DNA of 64,000 bases from Winogradskyella luteola (GTDB taxonomy: Bacteria; Bacteroidota; Bacteroidia; Flavobacteriales; Flavobacteriaceae), in assembly GCF_019203985.1 (NCBI RefSeq), contig NZ_JAGSPD010000006.1, forward strand, positions 124,001 through 188,000, in the 5' to 3' direction. The notes below the pieces were generated by a model, which saw only the letters and a program-made list of their open reading frames with translations, was not told the DNA's origin and made no database searches. This document shows positions 8,744-18,510 of this stretch, piece by piece; within the stretch, counting starts at the first letter, position 1, and the number at the start of each line of letters is the position of its first letter. Both the position numbers and the translations under genes were made by a program.

Positions 8744-10753
8744 TTAAATTGTTTCTAACAAATCGTCATCAACGTAGTTTGGTAATGTAACACTTAAATT
8801 AGGCTCAACTTCCATGGCACGTTTTATGGCAAAAACCGCACCTTCATTTCTTGCCCAACTTCGTCTAGAGATACCATTATTAACATCCCAAAATAACATC
8901 TGTTTTAATCGTGATGATGCTTCTTTAGTACCATCAAGAACCATGCCGAATCCGCCATTAATCACTTCTCCCCAACCTACTCCACCTCCATTATGAATAC
9001 TTACCCAAGTGGCACCTCTAAAACTATCTCCGATAACATTATGAATAGCCATATCTGCTGTAAATCGTGAACCGTCATAAATATTACTTGTTTCTCTGTA
9101 TGGAGAATCCGTACCAGAAACATCGTGGTGATCTCTTCCTAAAATTACACAACCTATATCTCCTTTCTTAATAGCATTATTGAATGCTTCAGCAATTTTC
9201 ATCCGGCCTTCCGCATCGGCATATAATATTCTGGCTTGTGAACCCACAACGAGTTTGTTTTCTTGTGCCCCCTTAATCCATTGAATATTATCAGCCATTT
9301 GTTGTTGTATTTCTTGAGGTGAATTTTTCTTGATATTCTCAAGGACATTACAGGCAATTTCATCAGTTTTTGCTAAATCTTCTGGCTTTCCCGAGGCACA
9401 AACCCAACGAAAAGGTCCAAAACCATAATCAAAACACATAGGCCCCATAATATCTTGCACATAACTTGGGTATTTAAACTCTCTTCCCAATTCAGGATTA
9501 TTAGACATAATATTTGCCCCTGCACGAGAAGCTTCTAATAAAAAAGCATTGCCATAATCAAAGAAATAGGTGCCTTTTTCTGTATGCCTATTGATGGCAT
9601 CAGCATGTTTTCGTAAACTCTTTTGAACTTCTTCCTTAAACTTTTCTGGTTCATTAGCCATCATATCATTAGATGCCTCGAAGGATAATCCAACAGGGTA
9701 ATAGCCACCGGCCCAAGGATTATGGAGGGAGGTTTGATCGCTTCCTAAATCAATATGAACATTAGCTTCATCAAATTTCTCCCATACATCTACAATATTC
9801 CCTAAATATGCGATTGAAACTGTTTCTTCATCAGCTTTTGCTTTCTTAACACGCTCAACAAGCTCATTTAAATTTGTAATTTTTTCATCTATCCAACCTT
9901 GGTCTAACCTAACTTGTGTAATTTTTGGGTTAACCTCAGCACAAACCGTAATACAACCTGCTATGTTACCAGCCTTTGGCTGTGCACCAGACATGCCACC
10001 CAAACCAGAGGTGACAAAAAGATTGCCTTTTGGCGATTTTCCTATTTTTCTAAAGCCGTTTAAAACCGTTATTGTCGTACCGTGCACAATTCCCTGAGGA
10101 CCAATGTACATGTAGCTTCCTGCTGTCATTTGACCGTATTGTGTAACACCCAATGCATTAAATTTTTCCCAATCATCGGGTTTGGAGTAATTAGGAATCA
10201 TCATACCATTGGTAATTACAACTCTAGGTGCTTCTTTATGGGAAGGAAATAAACCCATGGGATGACCAGAGTACATCACTAAAGTTTGCTCATCATTCAT
10301 TTCGGCCAAATACTTCATTGTTAACCTGTACTGCGCCCAATTAGAGAATACACCACCATTACCACCATAAGTAATCAGCTCGTGCGGATGTTGTGCCACA
10401 GCATAATCCAAATTATTTTGAATCATTAGCATTATAGCTGCAGCTTGTTTTGATCTTGCAGGATACTCATCAATTGGTCTTGCACACATCTTATAATCAG
10501 GTCTAAAACGATACATATAGATACGTCCATAGGTATCTAGCTCATCCTTAAACTCTGGTAATAAAACCTCATGATACTTTTTATTAAAATATCGCAATGC
10601 ATTTCTAAGTGCTAATTTTTTTTCTTCAGAAGAAAGAATCGCCTTACGTTTCGGTGCATGGTTTATAGATGAATCATAAGGTTTTGGTTGAGGCAATGTA
10701 CCCGGAATACCTTCTAATATCTGATCTTTAAATGATAACTTAGTTACTTGCAT
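8744..10753 (-). CDS. hutU: urocanate hydratase
   Basis: 669 residues. Urocanase adds water to urocanate to give imidazolonepropionate, using tightly bound NAD+, in histidine breakdown. Recognisable blocks are YSGHPMGLFPSHKEAPR, the NAD-binding FVTSGLGGMSGAQPKAG, and the end motif ISIHNGGGVGWGEV (written here as WVSIHNGGGVGWGE). It is longer than the roughly 555-residue proteobacterial enzyme, as usual for Bacteroidota. No hutH, hutI or hutG lies beside it, although an imidazolonepropionase-like amidohydrolase is at 63196. Its ATG overlaps the stop of the DUF5522 gene by one base, suggesting translational coupling. Confidence 0.95.
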   Translation of the reverse strand: MQVTKLSFKDQILEGIPGTLPQPKPYDSSINHAPKRKAILSSEEKKLALRNALRYFNKKYHEVLLPEFKDELDTYGRIYMYRFRPDYKMCARPIDEYPARSKQAAAIMLMIQNNLDYAVAQHPHELITYGGNGGVFSNWAQYRLTMKYLAEMNDEQTLVMYSGHPMGLFPSHKEAPRVVITNGMMIPNYSKPDDWEKFNALGVTQYGQMTAGSYMYIGPQGIVHGTTITVLNGFRKIGKSPKGNLFVTSGLGGMSGAQPKAGNIAGCITVCAEVNPKITQVRLDQGWIDEKITNLNELVERVKKAKADEETVSIAYLGNIVDVWEKFDEANVHIDLGSDQTSLHNPWAGGYYPVGLSFEASNDMMANEPEKFKEEVQKSLRKHADAINRHTEKGTYFFDYGNAFLLEASRAGANIMSNNPELGREFKYPSYVQDIMGPMCFDYGFGPFRWVCASGKPEDLAKTDEIACNVLENIKKNSPQEIQQQMADNIQWIKGAQENKLVVGSQARILYADAEGRMKIAEAFNNAIKKGDIGCVILGRDHHDVSGTDSPYRETSNIYDGSRFTADMAIHNVIGDSFRGATWVSIHNGGGVGWGEVINGGFGMVLDGTKEASSRLKQMLFWDVNNGISRRSWARNEGAVFAIKRAMEVEPNLSVTLPNYVDDDLLETI

Positions 10754-10938
10754 TACTTATTTTTTAGTTTATCCTTCTTTGTCCTGAGCATTGTCGAAGA
10801 GTTAAATCCATATGGGCAATGCCTACAACCGCTTTCACAACAATAGCCTCTTTTTAAGTGATATTGTTCTGTAAAACAGCGATAACCCTCAGGTGTTAGG
10901 TAATAATCTCCGTCTTCTATTGGGACATATTTCTTCAT
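10753..10938 (-). CDS. DUF5522 small cysteine-rich protein
   Basis: A 61-residue protein with the compact signature YHLKRGYCCESGCRHCPYGF, four cysteines and a histidine that could bind a metal. This matches DUF5522, a Bacteroidota family often found before urocanate hydratase or in similar settings; its role is unknown. The stop overlaps the hutU ATG (TAATG). The last 15 or so codons coincide with tcgacaatgctcaggaca, a dispersed repeat found in flavobacterial genomes. The tail after PYGFN may therefore be acquired rather than ancestral. Confidence 0.8.
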   Translation of the reverse strand: MKKYVPIEDGDYYLTPEGYRCFTEQYHLKRGYCCESGCRHCPYGFNSSTMLRTKKDKLKNK

Positions 10939-10944
10939 GTTTCA

Positions 10945-10952
10945 CAAAGATA
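10945..10952 (-). promoter_or_regulatory. -7 promoter box of the DUF5522-hutU-DUF4136 transcript
   Basis: The minus strand reads TATCTTTG, a perfect TAnnTTTG box, only 6 bases before the DUF5522 ATG. A start site at the usual distance would give a leaderless or nearly leaderless mRNA. No clear -33 TTTG was seen. Confidence 0.5.
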
Positions 10953-10987
10953 ATGTAAATTGGTTTGATTTTTGAATTGGTTAAACC

Positions 10988-11317
10988 GTGATTTTAATTT
11001 CAAAATATATGGTGCCAAGAGGCTATATAGGGCTAACGATTTTCCCTTTTGTGTTTTTAAAGCATAAAGCTTTGAAAAGCAATAAAGCACTTTTGAATCA
11101 TGAAAAAATACACATGAGACAACAAATTGAGTTGCTCATTATACCATTTTTTATCGTCTATAGTTTTGAATTTTTAGTTCGACTTATTCAATATAAAGAA
11201 TGGAAATTAGCTTATCTAAATATTTCTTTTGAGCGTGAGGCTTATACAAATGAAAAAGACCTTAATTATTTAAAATCAAGGCCTTTTTTTAATTTTATAA
11301 ATTATATCAGAAAATAA
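10988..11317 (+). CDS. small membrane protein with HExxH motif
   Basis: 109 residues, family not named with confidence. It has a conserved-looking NHEKIHMRQQIELL segment containing HEKIH, the zinc-binding HExxH pattern. A hydrophobic helix follows (LIIPFFIVYSFEFLVRLI), and FEREAY may supply a third glutamate ligand. I read it as a possible minimal membrane zincin. Similar short HEKxH proteins occur in Bacteroidota, but no activity is known to me. It starts 49 bp after the divergent DUF5522 start. Its 3' end overlaps the end of the converging type IX protein gene by 11 bp. Confidence 0.6.
   Translation: MILISKYMVPRGYIGLTIFPFVFLKHKALKSNKALLNHEKIHMRQQIELLIIPFFIVYSFEFLVRLIQYKEWKLAYLNISFEREAYTNEKDLNYLKSRPFFNFINYIRK
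11253..11290 (+). terminator. terminator-like hairpin inside the 3' end of the small zincin gene
   Basis: aaaaagacctt and aaggccttttt pair at 10 of 11 positions around a 14-base loop, followed by more T residues. The structure lies within the last 22 codons, so the gene appears to carry its own terminator. Confidence 0.45.
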
Positions 11318-14300
11318 TCTTTGCGATTTTCTGTTTGCCATCAACTAATTTTATTTTCAAGAACAATATTATTTCACTAGGCTCAATGGTTTTTATACTA
11401 AATCGGTTAGAATTAATCGGTTTATTAGAGAAAAGTGTTCTTCCTAATATGTCATATACTTCAATAGCTTCAATAGTTTCAAAATTAGATTTAACTACAA
11501 TCTTATTGTTTTCTTCGAAAATTTGAATTCCATTTAGCACCTCCAAATCATCGATTCCTAAAGTAGAATTATTGTATCTCAATATAAATCGGTCATTATG
11601 CGTTCCGGCATCCAAGTGAAACGAGTAAGGGAAAACTCTGAGATTATGAATGATGTCCAGTTCTGTATCTTCTAAATATATATCTTGTTCTTGACCATTA
11701 AACAATCCGTCAACTGTATTGATTGCTATGGTATGACTTCCTGCTTCGGCTGACACTATTCCCAATGGTACAGTATCGGTATCTTCAAATGGCAATTCTC
11801 GACCTTGAATAGACAAAGCTTTTTCATTTAACAGCGAATAGAAACTGTAGCTTTCTTGACTAAAATCATAGCCATCATATAGTCTATCAAAATCATTTGT
11901 AGCATTTTGAACGTAACCTACCAAAATAGTATTGATATTGTTATTTGGAGATAGTAAATCTAACCATATTCTATGCTTGTTGTTTACATTAGTATTCTGT
12001 TCTTCAGAATTGGATCTGTAAAAATCATTGTTGCTGTATGCCAATACATTAAACTCACGCATACTATTATTGAAGGTCACATTAGAGCCAGATGTTGCCG
12101 CATGGTTCATTAACACAAAAAATGCTTGACCAGAGGCTATATACAAATCATTGGTCCCCGGCGGATTAGAACCCGTGTTATTGTGCTCTATGTAAGCATT
12201 AGTATCGTAATTATACACAAAGTCTTCATAAAATGGATCATCAATTATTGCTGATGGAGCCGAGCTATGTGGCCATAAATAAATAGTACCGTTAATATTT
12301 GTGTTAAAATTTGTGAAGGCATTAGCTGAAATAGCCGAAGGATACGGGTTGCCTATTAGGTTCCAATTATCATCTGCGCTTGTTGCTGTATTTCCATTAC
12401 CCATATAATCACCAGCATCATAATTACCATGAAAAATTTGTTTTGTAATAACTCCGTTATTCGGTACACCACTAAATAGTACCATATTATTTGCAACGGG
12501 ATACGTAGTAGCAGGTATCGTATTTGGTGTTCCACCTAAGCCCCTCACTATGTAGCCTTTTCCATCTGCCATTGTTCCCGCAGAGCTAGACCATTCTCCG
12601 TGATTGCCTACACCATTACCTGTAACCGTAGGTATCCAATCATACCTTAGGTTAGATGATGGAGAAATATTATTAACTGAGAAACTTTCTACTGGTGAAG
12701 ACCAATATATATATTCTGTATTTCCTACAGGGCTTTCATCAAAATTTGGAGAACGCTGCACGTGGATGGATCCTGAATTTAAAGCAGAATCATCTACTTG
12801 TATTAAACTTGAACTACTTTTAAGGTTCAATATTGCTGTACTTTCTACATTTACCCAATCATTCACGATTAATTCTGTATTGGTCTCAATTTCTAGATAA
12901 GCACCAGCTTGTAACGTTAAGTTTCTAGCCTCTGCCGGTGTAGTTGGTGGCAAAGGTATGGGAGCGACCAATTGATTAGCAAGCGGGTTATTTGGCACTG
13001 AAGTGTTATCTGGTATTATAACGCAATCATTAATGGTAGGCTCTCCTGAAGGTGTCCAATTATTATCTACAAACCAATTGTTATCAACAGAGCCATTCCA
13101 AACCTTAGCTTGATTTACCGTAATAATGAAGTCATCAGTTCTAGTAATCACAGAAGCATTGCATAAATTATATGTTACTTCAGCGGTGTAAGTGGTAGTA
13201 GCTGTAGGACTAACTGAGATAGTAGCATCATCATCGTAAGCCGTATTATGCACCCCATCTTCTAACCATATCAAACTTGTTATTGATGTGCCAGAAGGTG
13301 CAAACCTCCATGCCTGACTTGTTGCTGTCCAATCACCATCAGCAATATCCCTTACAACTTCTGCTTGGGTACCTGTTGCGTTCTGAATACCAATTTGTGC
13401 ATTTCCAAAATTCCAAATATCATTATATGAGGCATCAAAAACATCCATATTTTTTTCTTCAATATAGACTTCGATAACATTAGTATTTTCATAAAGCACT
13501 ATCATACCAGAATAAAGTATGGTCGGATCTGCAAACATAGGTACATCATGCCATGATGCCACTAAAGCCCTACAGGTACTTCCGTTTGTAGTTAAATCCA
13601 CAAATTCCCACCCAATCTCACCACCTGCTCTTGGGTCTATATCATGATGTACACCATAAATAGATGGCCCAAAGAAATAGTCAATAGGTGAGCCACCTAA
13701 ATAATCTGTAGAATTAGCCGTTGAAGGTAAAGCATTATTGATTTCCCAACCAGTATACAAGTTTTCTAGACTAGTGTCAAATGATATCACTCCATTAGAA
13801 TTCATAACACAAGAATTATAGGACTGACCATAAAAACAAAAATCAAAATTATTTGAAGAAAAGTCTATTTGTGGTGACCATACATCATCATCATTTATAC
13901 TTACCGGGTTGGTTAGACAGCCAAATTGATAAGGAGGATTGTATGGTATAACTTCAGAAGTATAAGAGTTCGTATCACCTAATTCTAAATAGCTAGCTTC
14001 TAAAGCTACAGTACTACCAATATTATTACAAGTAATCTCCACAGTATCATTACCTGTACTGTCCATAACGTCTACTGCCGCACAGCCAAAATCACTTGTG
14101 CCAGTACCAGGACCCTGCACACAAGGTTCTGTAACACAGATATAAAAACTTCCTTCATCATCAAATATATTTCCCCAAAAGTTATAGACTCTTATGAAGT
14201 ATACACTCCCAACAGTTAATCCTGTAAGAGTCGTCGTTTCCAAATCATTAGATGTATCATCTACGCAGATTAAGCTATTTAGAGCTCCACAACTACCATC

Positions 14301-14966
14301 AAAAACTTCAAAGACAGCATCGTCAATATTACCGGGTCTTACGGTAATTGTCTGTTCTGTATCTGATGCTGTAAATTGAAACCAAACATCAGCATCAGCA
14401 AAACCAGTACAACCTGTTAAGGATGAAGTTGCACCGACATTACTAGACAATGTAGAAACGCATGGTGTACCTGGGATTAATACTGTTGCACTACCACAAT
14501 CATCGTTACTGTTATAGACACAAATGGCCCCACTCATGTTATTATTACTGTTATATCTTTGAATTCTCACCCTATATCTTGTACCAATTGTAGTAGCGTA
14601 TGTAACGACCTCCGCATCACCATCAAAACCATCGTCGGAACAGGCAACAGCTGTTGCATTTGTATTACAATTACCTTCAAAAAGGGTTAAAATCGCATCT
14701 TCTGTATAGGGTTGGTAAGAAACCGTTGTGCTTGTACTGGTAGCATTGAACCAGCCCCAAGCATCATCTAAGTCTTCTTCGTTACAATTGCCATTAGTAT
14801 CTGCCGCATTCCAATAATCGCTATTGTTATTACTATCCCAAGATTGAAAATTGCAACTATCACCTACAGTCAGTTCTCCTATGGCATTGTTATTACAGTT
14901 ATTTGCTTGAGAAAAAGCATAAGTAGAGAGTGCGCATGCTATGAGAAAGAGTATTTTTTTTATCAT
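11307..14966 (-). CDS. large secreted protein with type IX sorting domain
   Basis: 1219 residues with an N-terminal signal peptide (MIKKILFLIACALSTYAFSQ). It continues with two or three PPC-like beta modules rich in Cys, Asn and Asp (residues about 20-280), then a jelly-roll-like region and an Ig-like CYTAEVTYNLC-type segment near 600. A G8/adhesin-like stretch follows (VWNGSVDNNWFVDNNW), with the flavobacterial surface motif DDNWNLIGNPYPSAISANA near 900. The last 75 residues resemble a type A C-terminal sorting domain (VYDILGRTLFSN). Such proteins cross the outer membrane by type IX secretion and end up on the surface or in the medium. No catalytic motif was recognised, so adhesion is the more likely role. 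Confidence 0.85.
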   Translation of the reverse strand: MIKKILFLIACALSTYAFSQANNCNNNAIGELTVGDSCNFQSWDSNNNSDYWNAADTNGNCNEEDLDDAWGWFNATSTSTTVSYQPYTEDAILTLFEGNCNTNATAVACSDDGFDGDAEVVTYATTIGTRYRVRIQRYNSNNNMSGAICVYNSNDDCGSATVLIPGTPCVSTLSSNVGATSSLTGCTGFADADVWFQFTASDTEQTITVRPGNIDDAVFEVFDGSCGALNSLICVDDTSNDLETTTLTGLTVGSVYFIRVYNFWGNIFDDEGSFYICVTEPCVQGPGTGTSDFGCAAVDVMDSTGNDTVEITCNNIGSTVALEASYLELGDTNSYTSEVIPYNPPYQFGCLTNPVSINDDDVWSPQIDFSSNNFDFCFYGQSYNSCVMNSNGVISFDTSLENLYTGWEINNALPSTANSTDYLGGSPIDYFFGPSIYGVHHDIDPRAGGEIGWEFVDLTTNGSTCRALVASWHDVPMFADPTILYSGMIVLYENTNVIEVYIEEKNMDVFDASYNDIWNFGNAQIGIQNATGTQAEVVRDIADGDWTATSQAWRFAPSGTSITSLIWLEDGVHNTAYDDDATISVSPTATTTYTAEVTYNLCNASVITRTDDFIITVNQAKVWNGSVDNNWFVDNNWTPSGEPTINDCVIIPDNTSVPNNPLANQLVAPIPLPPTTPAEARNLTLQAGAYLEIETNTELIVNDWVNVESTAILNLKSSSSLIQVDDSALNSGSIHVQRSPNFDESPVGNTEYIYWSSPVESFSVNNISPSSNLRYDWIPTVTGNGVGNHGEWSSSAGTMADGKGYIVRGLGGTPNTIPATTYPVANNMVLFSGVPNNGVITKQIFHGNYDAGDYMGNGNTATSADDNWNLIGNPYPSAISANAFTNFNTNINGTIYLWPHSSAPSAIIDDPFYEDFVYNYDTNAYIEHNNTGSNPPGTNDLYIASGQAFFVLMNHAATSGSNVTFNNSMREFNVLAYSNNDFYRSNSEEQNTNVNNKHRIWLDLLSPNNNINTILVGYVQNATNDFDRLYDGYDFSQESYSFYSLLNEKALSIQGRELPFEDTDTVPLGIVSAEAGSHTIAINTVDGLFNGQEQDIYLEDTELDIIHNLRVFPYSFHLDAGTHNDRFILRYNNSTLGIDDLEVLNGIQIFEENNKIVVKSNFETIEAIEVYDILGRTLFSNKPINSNRFSIKTIEPSEIILFLKIKLVDGKQKIAKIIF

Positions 14967-15076
14967 AACTTAAAAAAATTAGGGTCATAGTAAATAAAAT
15001 TAACATTTACACCAAAAGAATGCTCTAAATTTCTTATTATTCGCTAAAATGTAAAAATGACCGACAAAACTCAAAA

Positions 15077-15958
15077 ATGACCGATGAAATCATCAAACAT
15101 ACTGGTATTGAATTAATTATCCGCCGCGAAGATTTAATCCATCCGTACATTTCGGGCAATAAATACAGAAAACTCAAATACAATGTAGAAGCTGTAAAAT
15201 CGCAAAAAAAATCTACGCTTTTAACTTTTGGAGGCGCCTATTCTAACCATATTGCAGCAACAGCTTATGCTGGCAAAATGTATGGTCTTAAAACCATTGG
15301 TGTAATCAGAGGCGAAGAACTAGAATCCCAGATAACCTTTAATCCAACATTAAAGTTTGCAAAACAATGTGGTATGCAATTGTATTTTGTAAGTAGAAAG
15401 GCATATAGAAACAAGCAAGATGCTCAATTTATTGAACATCTCAAAGCCCTATATGGTGATTTTTACCTGCTTCCAGAAGGTGGCACTAATACCTTGGCTG
15501 TAAAAGGCTGCGAAGAAATTCTTAATAACAGCGACACTAGATTTGATTTTATTTGCTGCAGTGTCGGTACAGGTGGCACGATTTCTGGGTTGATAAACGC
15601 ATCACACCCGCATCAAAAAATATTTGGTTTTCCTGCTTTGAAAGGTGATTTTTTACAACAAGATATTTGTAAATTTGCAACACAAGACAATTGGGAATTA
15701 ATTACCGGTTACCATTTTGGTGGTTATGGTAAAATAAATGAAGAATTGATTACGTTTATCAACACCTTCAAAACTGAGCATAACGTTCCGTTAGACCCTA
15801 TATATACTGGTAAAATGATGTACGGAATCTTAGATTTAGTTAAAAAAGGGGTTTTTACAGAAAACTCAAAAGTATTAGCAATCCACACTGGAGGTCTGCA
15901 AGGTATTGAAGGGATGAATTTAAAATTAAAACAAAAAGGGTTGCCTTTAATAAAATGA
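15077..15958 (+). CDS. 1-aminocyclopropane-1-carboxylate deaminase/D-cysteine desulfhydrase family protein
   Basis: 293 residues of the fold-type II PLP family. The Schiff-base lysine is in SGNKYRKLKYN, and TFGGAYSNHIAATAYAGK and the phosphate loop CSVGTGGTISGL follow. Relatives break ACC to 2-oxobutyrate or D-cysteine to pyruvate and sulfide; the exact substrate is not readable. Two ATGACCGA copies precede the gene. The first, at about 15057, is out of frame and stops after seven codons, so 15077 is the start. The stop overlaps the next start (ATGA), implying coupling with the glucosaminidase gene. Confidence 0.85.
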   Translation: MTDEIIKHTGIELIIRREDLIHPYISGNKYRKLKYNVEAVKSQKKSTLLTFGGAYSNHIAATAYAGKMYGLKTIGVIRGEELESQITFNPTLKFAKQCGMQLYFVSRKAYRNKQDAQFIEHLKALYGDFYLLPEGGTNTLAVKGCEEILNNSDTRFDFICCSVGTGGTISGLINASHPHQKIFGFPALKGDFLQQDICKFATQDNWELITGYHFGGYGKINEELITFINTFKTEHNVPLDPIYTGKMMYGILDLVKKGVFTENSKVLAIHTGGLQGIEGMNLKLKQKGLPLIK

Positions 15959-16770
15959 ATTTAAAACTCAAGTATCCTATACTGGTATTGGCTATATCTA
16001 TCTTTAGTTGCGGGCCAAAAAAAGGCATTGTTACCAAGAAAAAAAACGACAAAAACAAAATCGAAAGAGTCGTTGTTAAAGACACTGAAAAAACCAATTC
16101 TGAAAAGAATTCTGAAAAAGTTGAAAAAACAGTAACCAAACCGCCAACATCTACCGAAAGTTATATTGCTCAATATGCAGACATAGCAAAAGCTGAAATG
16201 CGAAAATCAAAGATTCCTGCCAGTATTACCTTAGCACAAGGTATATTAGAATCAGCTTCAGGTCGAGGACGCTTAGCAGTTAAGGCCAATAATCACTTTG
16301 GAATTAAATGCCACGGATGGAAAGGAGCAAAAATCTATCATGATGATGACCGCAAACATGAATGTTTCAGAAAATACAAAAAAGCCGAATCCTCTTATGA
16401 GGATCATTCCGATTTTTTAACAGGCCGAAAACGCTATGCCGGCCTTTTTAAATTAAAACCTGATGATTACAAAGGTTGGGCAAAAGGTTTAAGAGCTGCT
16501 GGTTACGCAACCGACAGAAAGTATCCACAGAAACTCATTAGTTTAATTGAGCGTTATAAATTATATGAATATGATACTGACGTATTAAGAAATAAAGACG
16601 TAAAAAGAGTACGTGTTAACAGTGGCGTTATAAGATACACTATTGAGGGAGGCGACACACTGTACTCATTAGCTAAACGCTACAATACAACTGTAGATGC
16701 TATTAAAAATTTAAACAACCTAAGCTCTAATAACTTGTCCATAGGTCAAGAAATTATGATTCCGAATTAA
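15955..16770 (+). CDS. glucosaminidase-domain LysM lipoprotein
   Basis: 271 residues with a lipobox ending at Cys19 (SIFSCG). A Lys/Glu/Thr-rich spacer comes next. The glucosaminidase (GH73-like) domain spans about residues 65-200, with SITLAQGILESASGRG containing the catalytic Glu and NHFGIKCHGWKG. One C-terminal LysM module ends the protein (YTIEGGDTLYSLAKRYNTT). It should cut the glycan strands of peptidoglycan in the periplasm. It overlaps the preceding gene by four bases and is followed 3 bp later by hemL, so three unrelated functions share an operon. Confidence 0.9.
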   Translation: MNLKLKYPILVLAISIFSCGPKKGIVTKKKNDKNKIERVVVKDTEKTNSEKNSEKVEKTVTKPPTSTESYIAQYADIAKAEMRKSKIPASITLAQGILESASGRGRLAVKANNHFGIKCHGWKGAKIYHDDDRKHECFRKYKKAESSYEDHSDFLTGRKRYAGLFKLKPDDYKGWAKGLRAAGYATDRKYPQKLISLIERYKLYEYDTDVLRNKDVKRVRVNSGVIRYTIEGGDTLYSLAKRYNTTVDAIKNLNNLSSNNLSIGQEIMIPN

Positions 16771-16773
16771 TTT

Positions 16774-18060
16774 ATGTTATATCAAAGAAGTAGTGCTTTA
16801 TTCAAAGAAGCAGAGAACGTTATCCCTGGCGGAGTAAACTCTCCTGTAAGGGCTTTTAAAGCTGTTGGTGGGACACCTATTTTTGCGAAGTCTGCAAAAG
16901 GTGCTTATATATATGATGAAGATGGCAACCGATTTATTGACTATATCAATTCTTGGGGACCAATGCTTTTAGGTCATGCTTATCCACCTGTTGTAGAAGC
17001 GGTAATTGAAAAAACAAAGGCAGGTACATCTTTTGGTATGCCAACCGCTATAGAAACAGAAATTGCTAAATTAGCTGTTTCAATGGTTCCAAATATTGAC
17101 AAAATTAGATTCGTCAATTCTGGTACTGAGGCTTGCATGAGTGCCATTAGACTAGCTAGAGGCTATACAAAAAAAGATAAAATCATAAAATTTGCTGGTT
17201 GCTATCATGGGCATAGCGATTCATTTTTAATCGCTGCAGGTAGTGGAGCTGTTACTTTTGGGACGCCCAATAGCCCAGGTGTTACCCAAGGCACTGCAAA
17301 AGACACATTATTGGCTCGATACAACGATATTGACAATGTAAAAGCGCTTGTCAATGCTAACAAAAACGAAATAGCTGCCATTATAATTGAACCAGTTGCT
17401 GGTAACATGGGATGTATTCCTCCCGCAGAAGGATTCTTAGAAGAGCTAAGGATTATCTGCAGTAACAATGATATACTCTTAATCTTTGACGAAGTAATGA
17501 CGGGCTTTAGATTGGCCAAAGGCGGAGTACAAGAGCTTAAAGGTGTAAATGCAGACATTGTCTGTTTTGGCAAAGTCGTTGGTGGTGGACTACCAGTTGG
17601 TGCATTTGCGGCAAAAAATGAGATTATGAATCACATGGCTCCGGTCGGACCCGTATACCAAGCGGGAACACTCAGTGGAAACCCATTAGCTATGGCTGCA
17701 GGTCTTGCTATGTTAAATGCCATTGCCAAAGATAAAGGTTTAATGAATCGATTAGAAGAAAAGACAAAGTACCTACACAATGGAATTACCGAGGCTTTAA
17801 ATAAAAACAACGTCGCTCACACTGTCAATAGAATTGGCTCTATGATTTCTGTTCATTTTTCTGAACAACCTGTTGTGGATTTTGAGAGTGCTGCAAAAGG
17901 CAATAATGATACCTTTAAAAAATTCTTTCACGGTATGCTGAATAAAGGTATTTATATTGCACCAAGTGCTTTTGAAACATGGTTTATAACCGATGCACTA
18001 ACCTACCAAGATTTAAATGAAACTATTGCTGCTGTAGAAGAGGTCGCTAAAAGTTTATAA
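16774..18060 (+). CDS. hemL: glutamate-1-semialdehyde 2,1-aminomutase
   Basis: 428 residues, full length. It converts glutamate-1-semialdehyde to 5-aminolevulinate in the C5 route of tetrapyrrole synthesis, as a PLP/PMP enzyme. The N-terminal [16 protein letters not shown] and the PLP-lysine segment [16 protein letters not shown] are diagnostic of HemL rather than other class III aminotransferases. It begins 3 bp after the lipoprotein stop and ends just before a strong terminator. Confidence 0.96.
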   Translation: MLYQRSSALFKEAENVIPGGVNSPVRAFKAVGGTPIFAKSAKGAYIYDEDGNRFIDYINSWGPMLLGHAYPPVVEAVIEKTKAGTSFGMPTAIETEIAKLAVSMVPNIDKIRFVNSGTEACMSAIRLARGYTKKDKIIKFAGCYHGHSDSFLIAAGSGAVTFGTPNSPGVTQGTAKDTLLARYNDIDNVKALVNANKNEIAAIIIEPVAGNMGCIPPAEGFLEELRIICSNNDILLIFDEVMTGFRLAKGGVQELKGVNADIVCFGKVVGGGLPVGAFAAKNEIMNHMAPVGPVYQAGTLSGNPLAMAAGLAMLNAIAKDKGLMNRLEEKTKYLHNGITEALNKNNVAHTVNRIGSMISVHFSEQPVVDFESAAKGNNDTFKKFFHGMLNKGIYIAPSAFETWFITDALTYQDLNETIAAVEEVAKSL

Positions 18061-18061
18061 C

Positions 18062-18095
18062 AAAAAAAGCTTCACGAATAGTGAAGCTTTTTTTA
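18062..18095. terminator. bidirectional intrinsic terminator
   Basis: An 11-bp stem (aaaagcttcac / gtgaagctttt) with a 5-base loop has an A tract on the left and a T tract on the right. It ends hemL on the plus strand and the small exported-protein gene on the minus strand. Confidence 0.88.
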
Positions 18096-18102
18096 AAATT
18101 TT

Positions 18103-18429
18103 TTAAGACTTTTTTTCAAGAGCCATATAACGATCGAATTGCTCTTCTGTTAAAATCTGTTTCATTTTAGACATAAGCGTGCTTTCTGCTTTTTCTAAAG
18201 AATTATTGTCTGGGTTATTTTGCATTGTAGTTGCTTTACCATATTCAACTAACACAGAATAAACATCATCCATTTGGGTCTTTTCTAAGCTTATAAGTTT
18301 TCTTAGAGATTCTGTCTTTTTTTCTGCATCAGCCTTTATCTCATTAACTGTAGTGCTTTGTGCAGATACAGTCTGCGTACCTATAAGCATTGCAATAGCA
18401 AATAAACATAATGTAAATATCTTTTTCAT
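18103..18429 (-). CDS. small exported helical protein (Spy/CpxP-like)
   Basis: 108 residues with a signal peptide (MKKIFTLCLFAIAMLIGTQTVSAQ). A charged, all-helical remainder contains LISLEKTQMDDVY and LTEEQFDRYMAL. The LTxEQ-type repeats recall periplasmic Spy/CpxP-like proteins, but the match is weak. It resembles its neighbour at 18511 in size and design, suggesting an old tandem pair. Function unknown. Confidence 0.7.
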   Translation of the reverse strand: MKKIFTLCLFAIAMLIGTQTVSAQSTTVNEIKADAEKKTESLRKLISLEKTQMDDVYSVLVEYGKATTMQNNPDNNSLEKAESTLMSKMKQILTEEQFDRYMALEKKS

Positions 18430-18510
18430 TGTAATCTAATTAATTATTATAGGACACTAAAATAATAATTTTATTTAAAAATGTGCGTTTTTGGTGGTAA
18501 CAAAAAAAAA

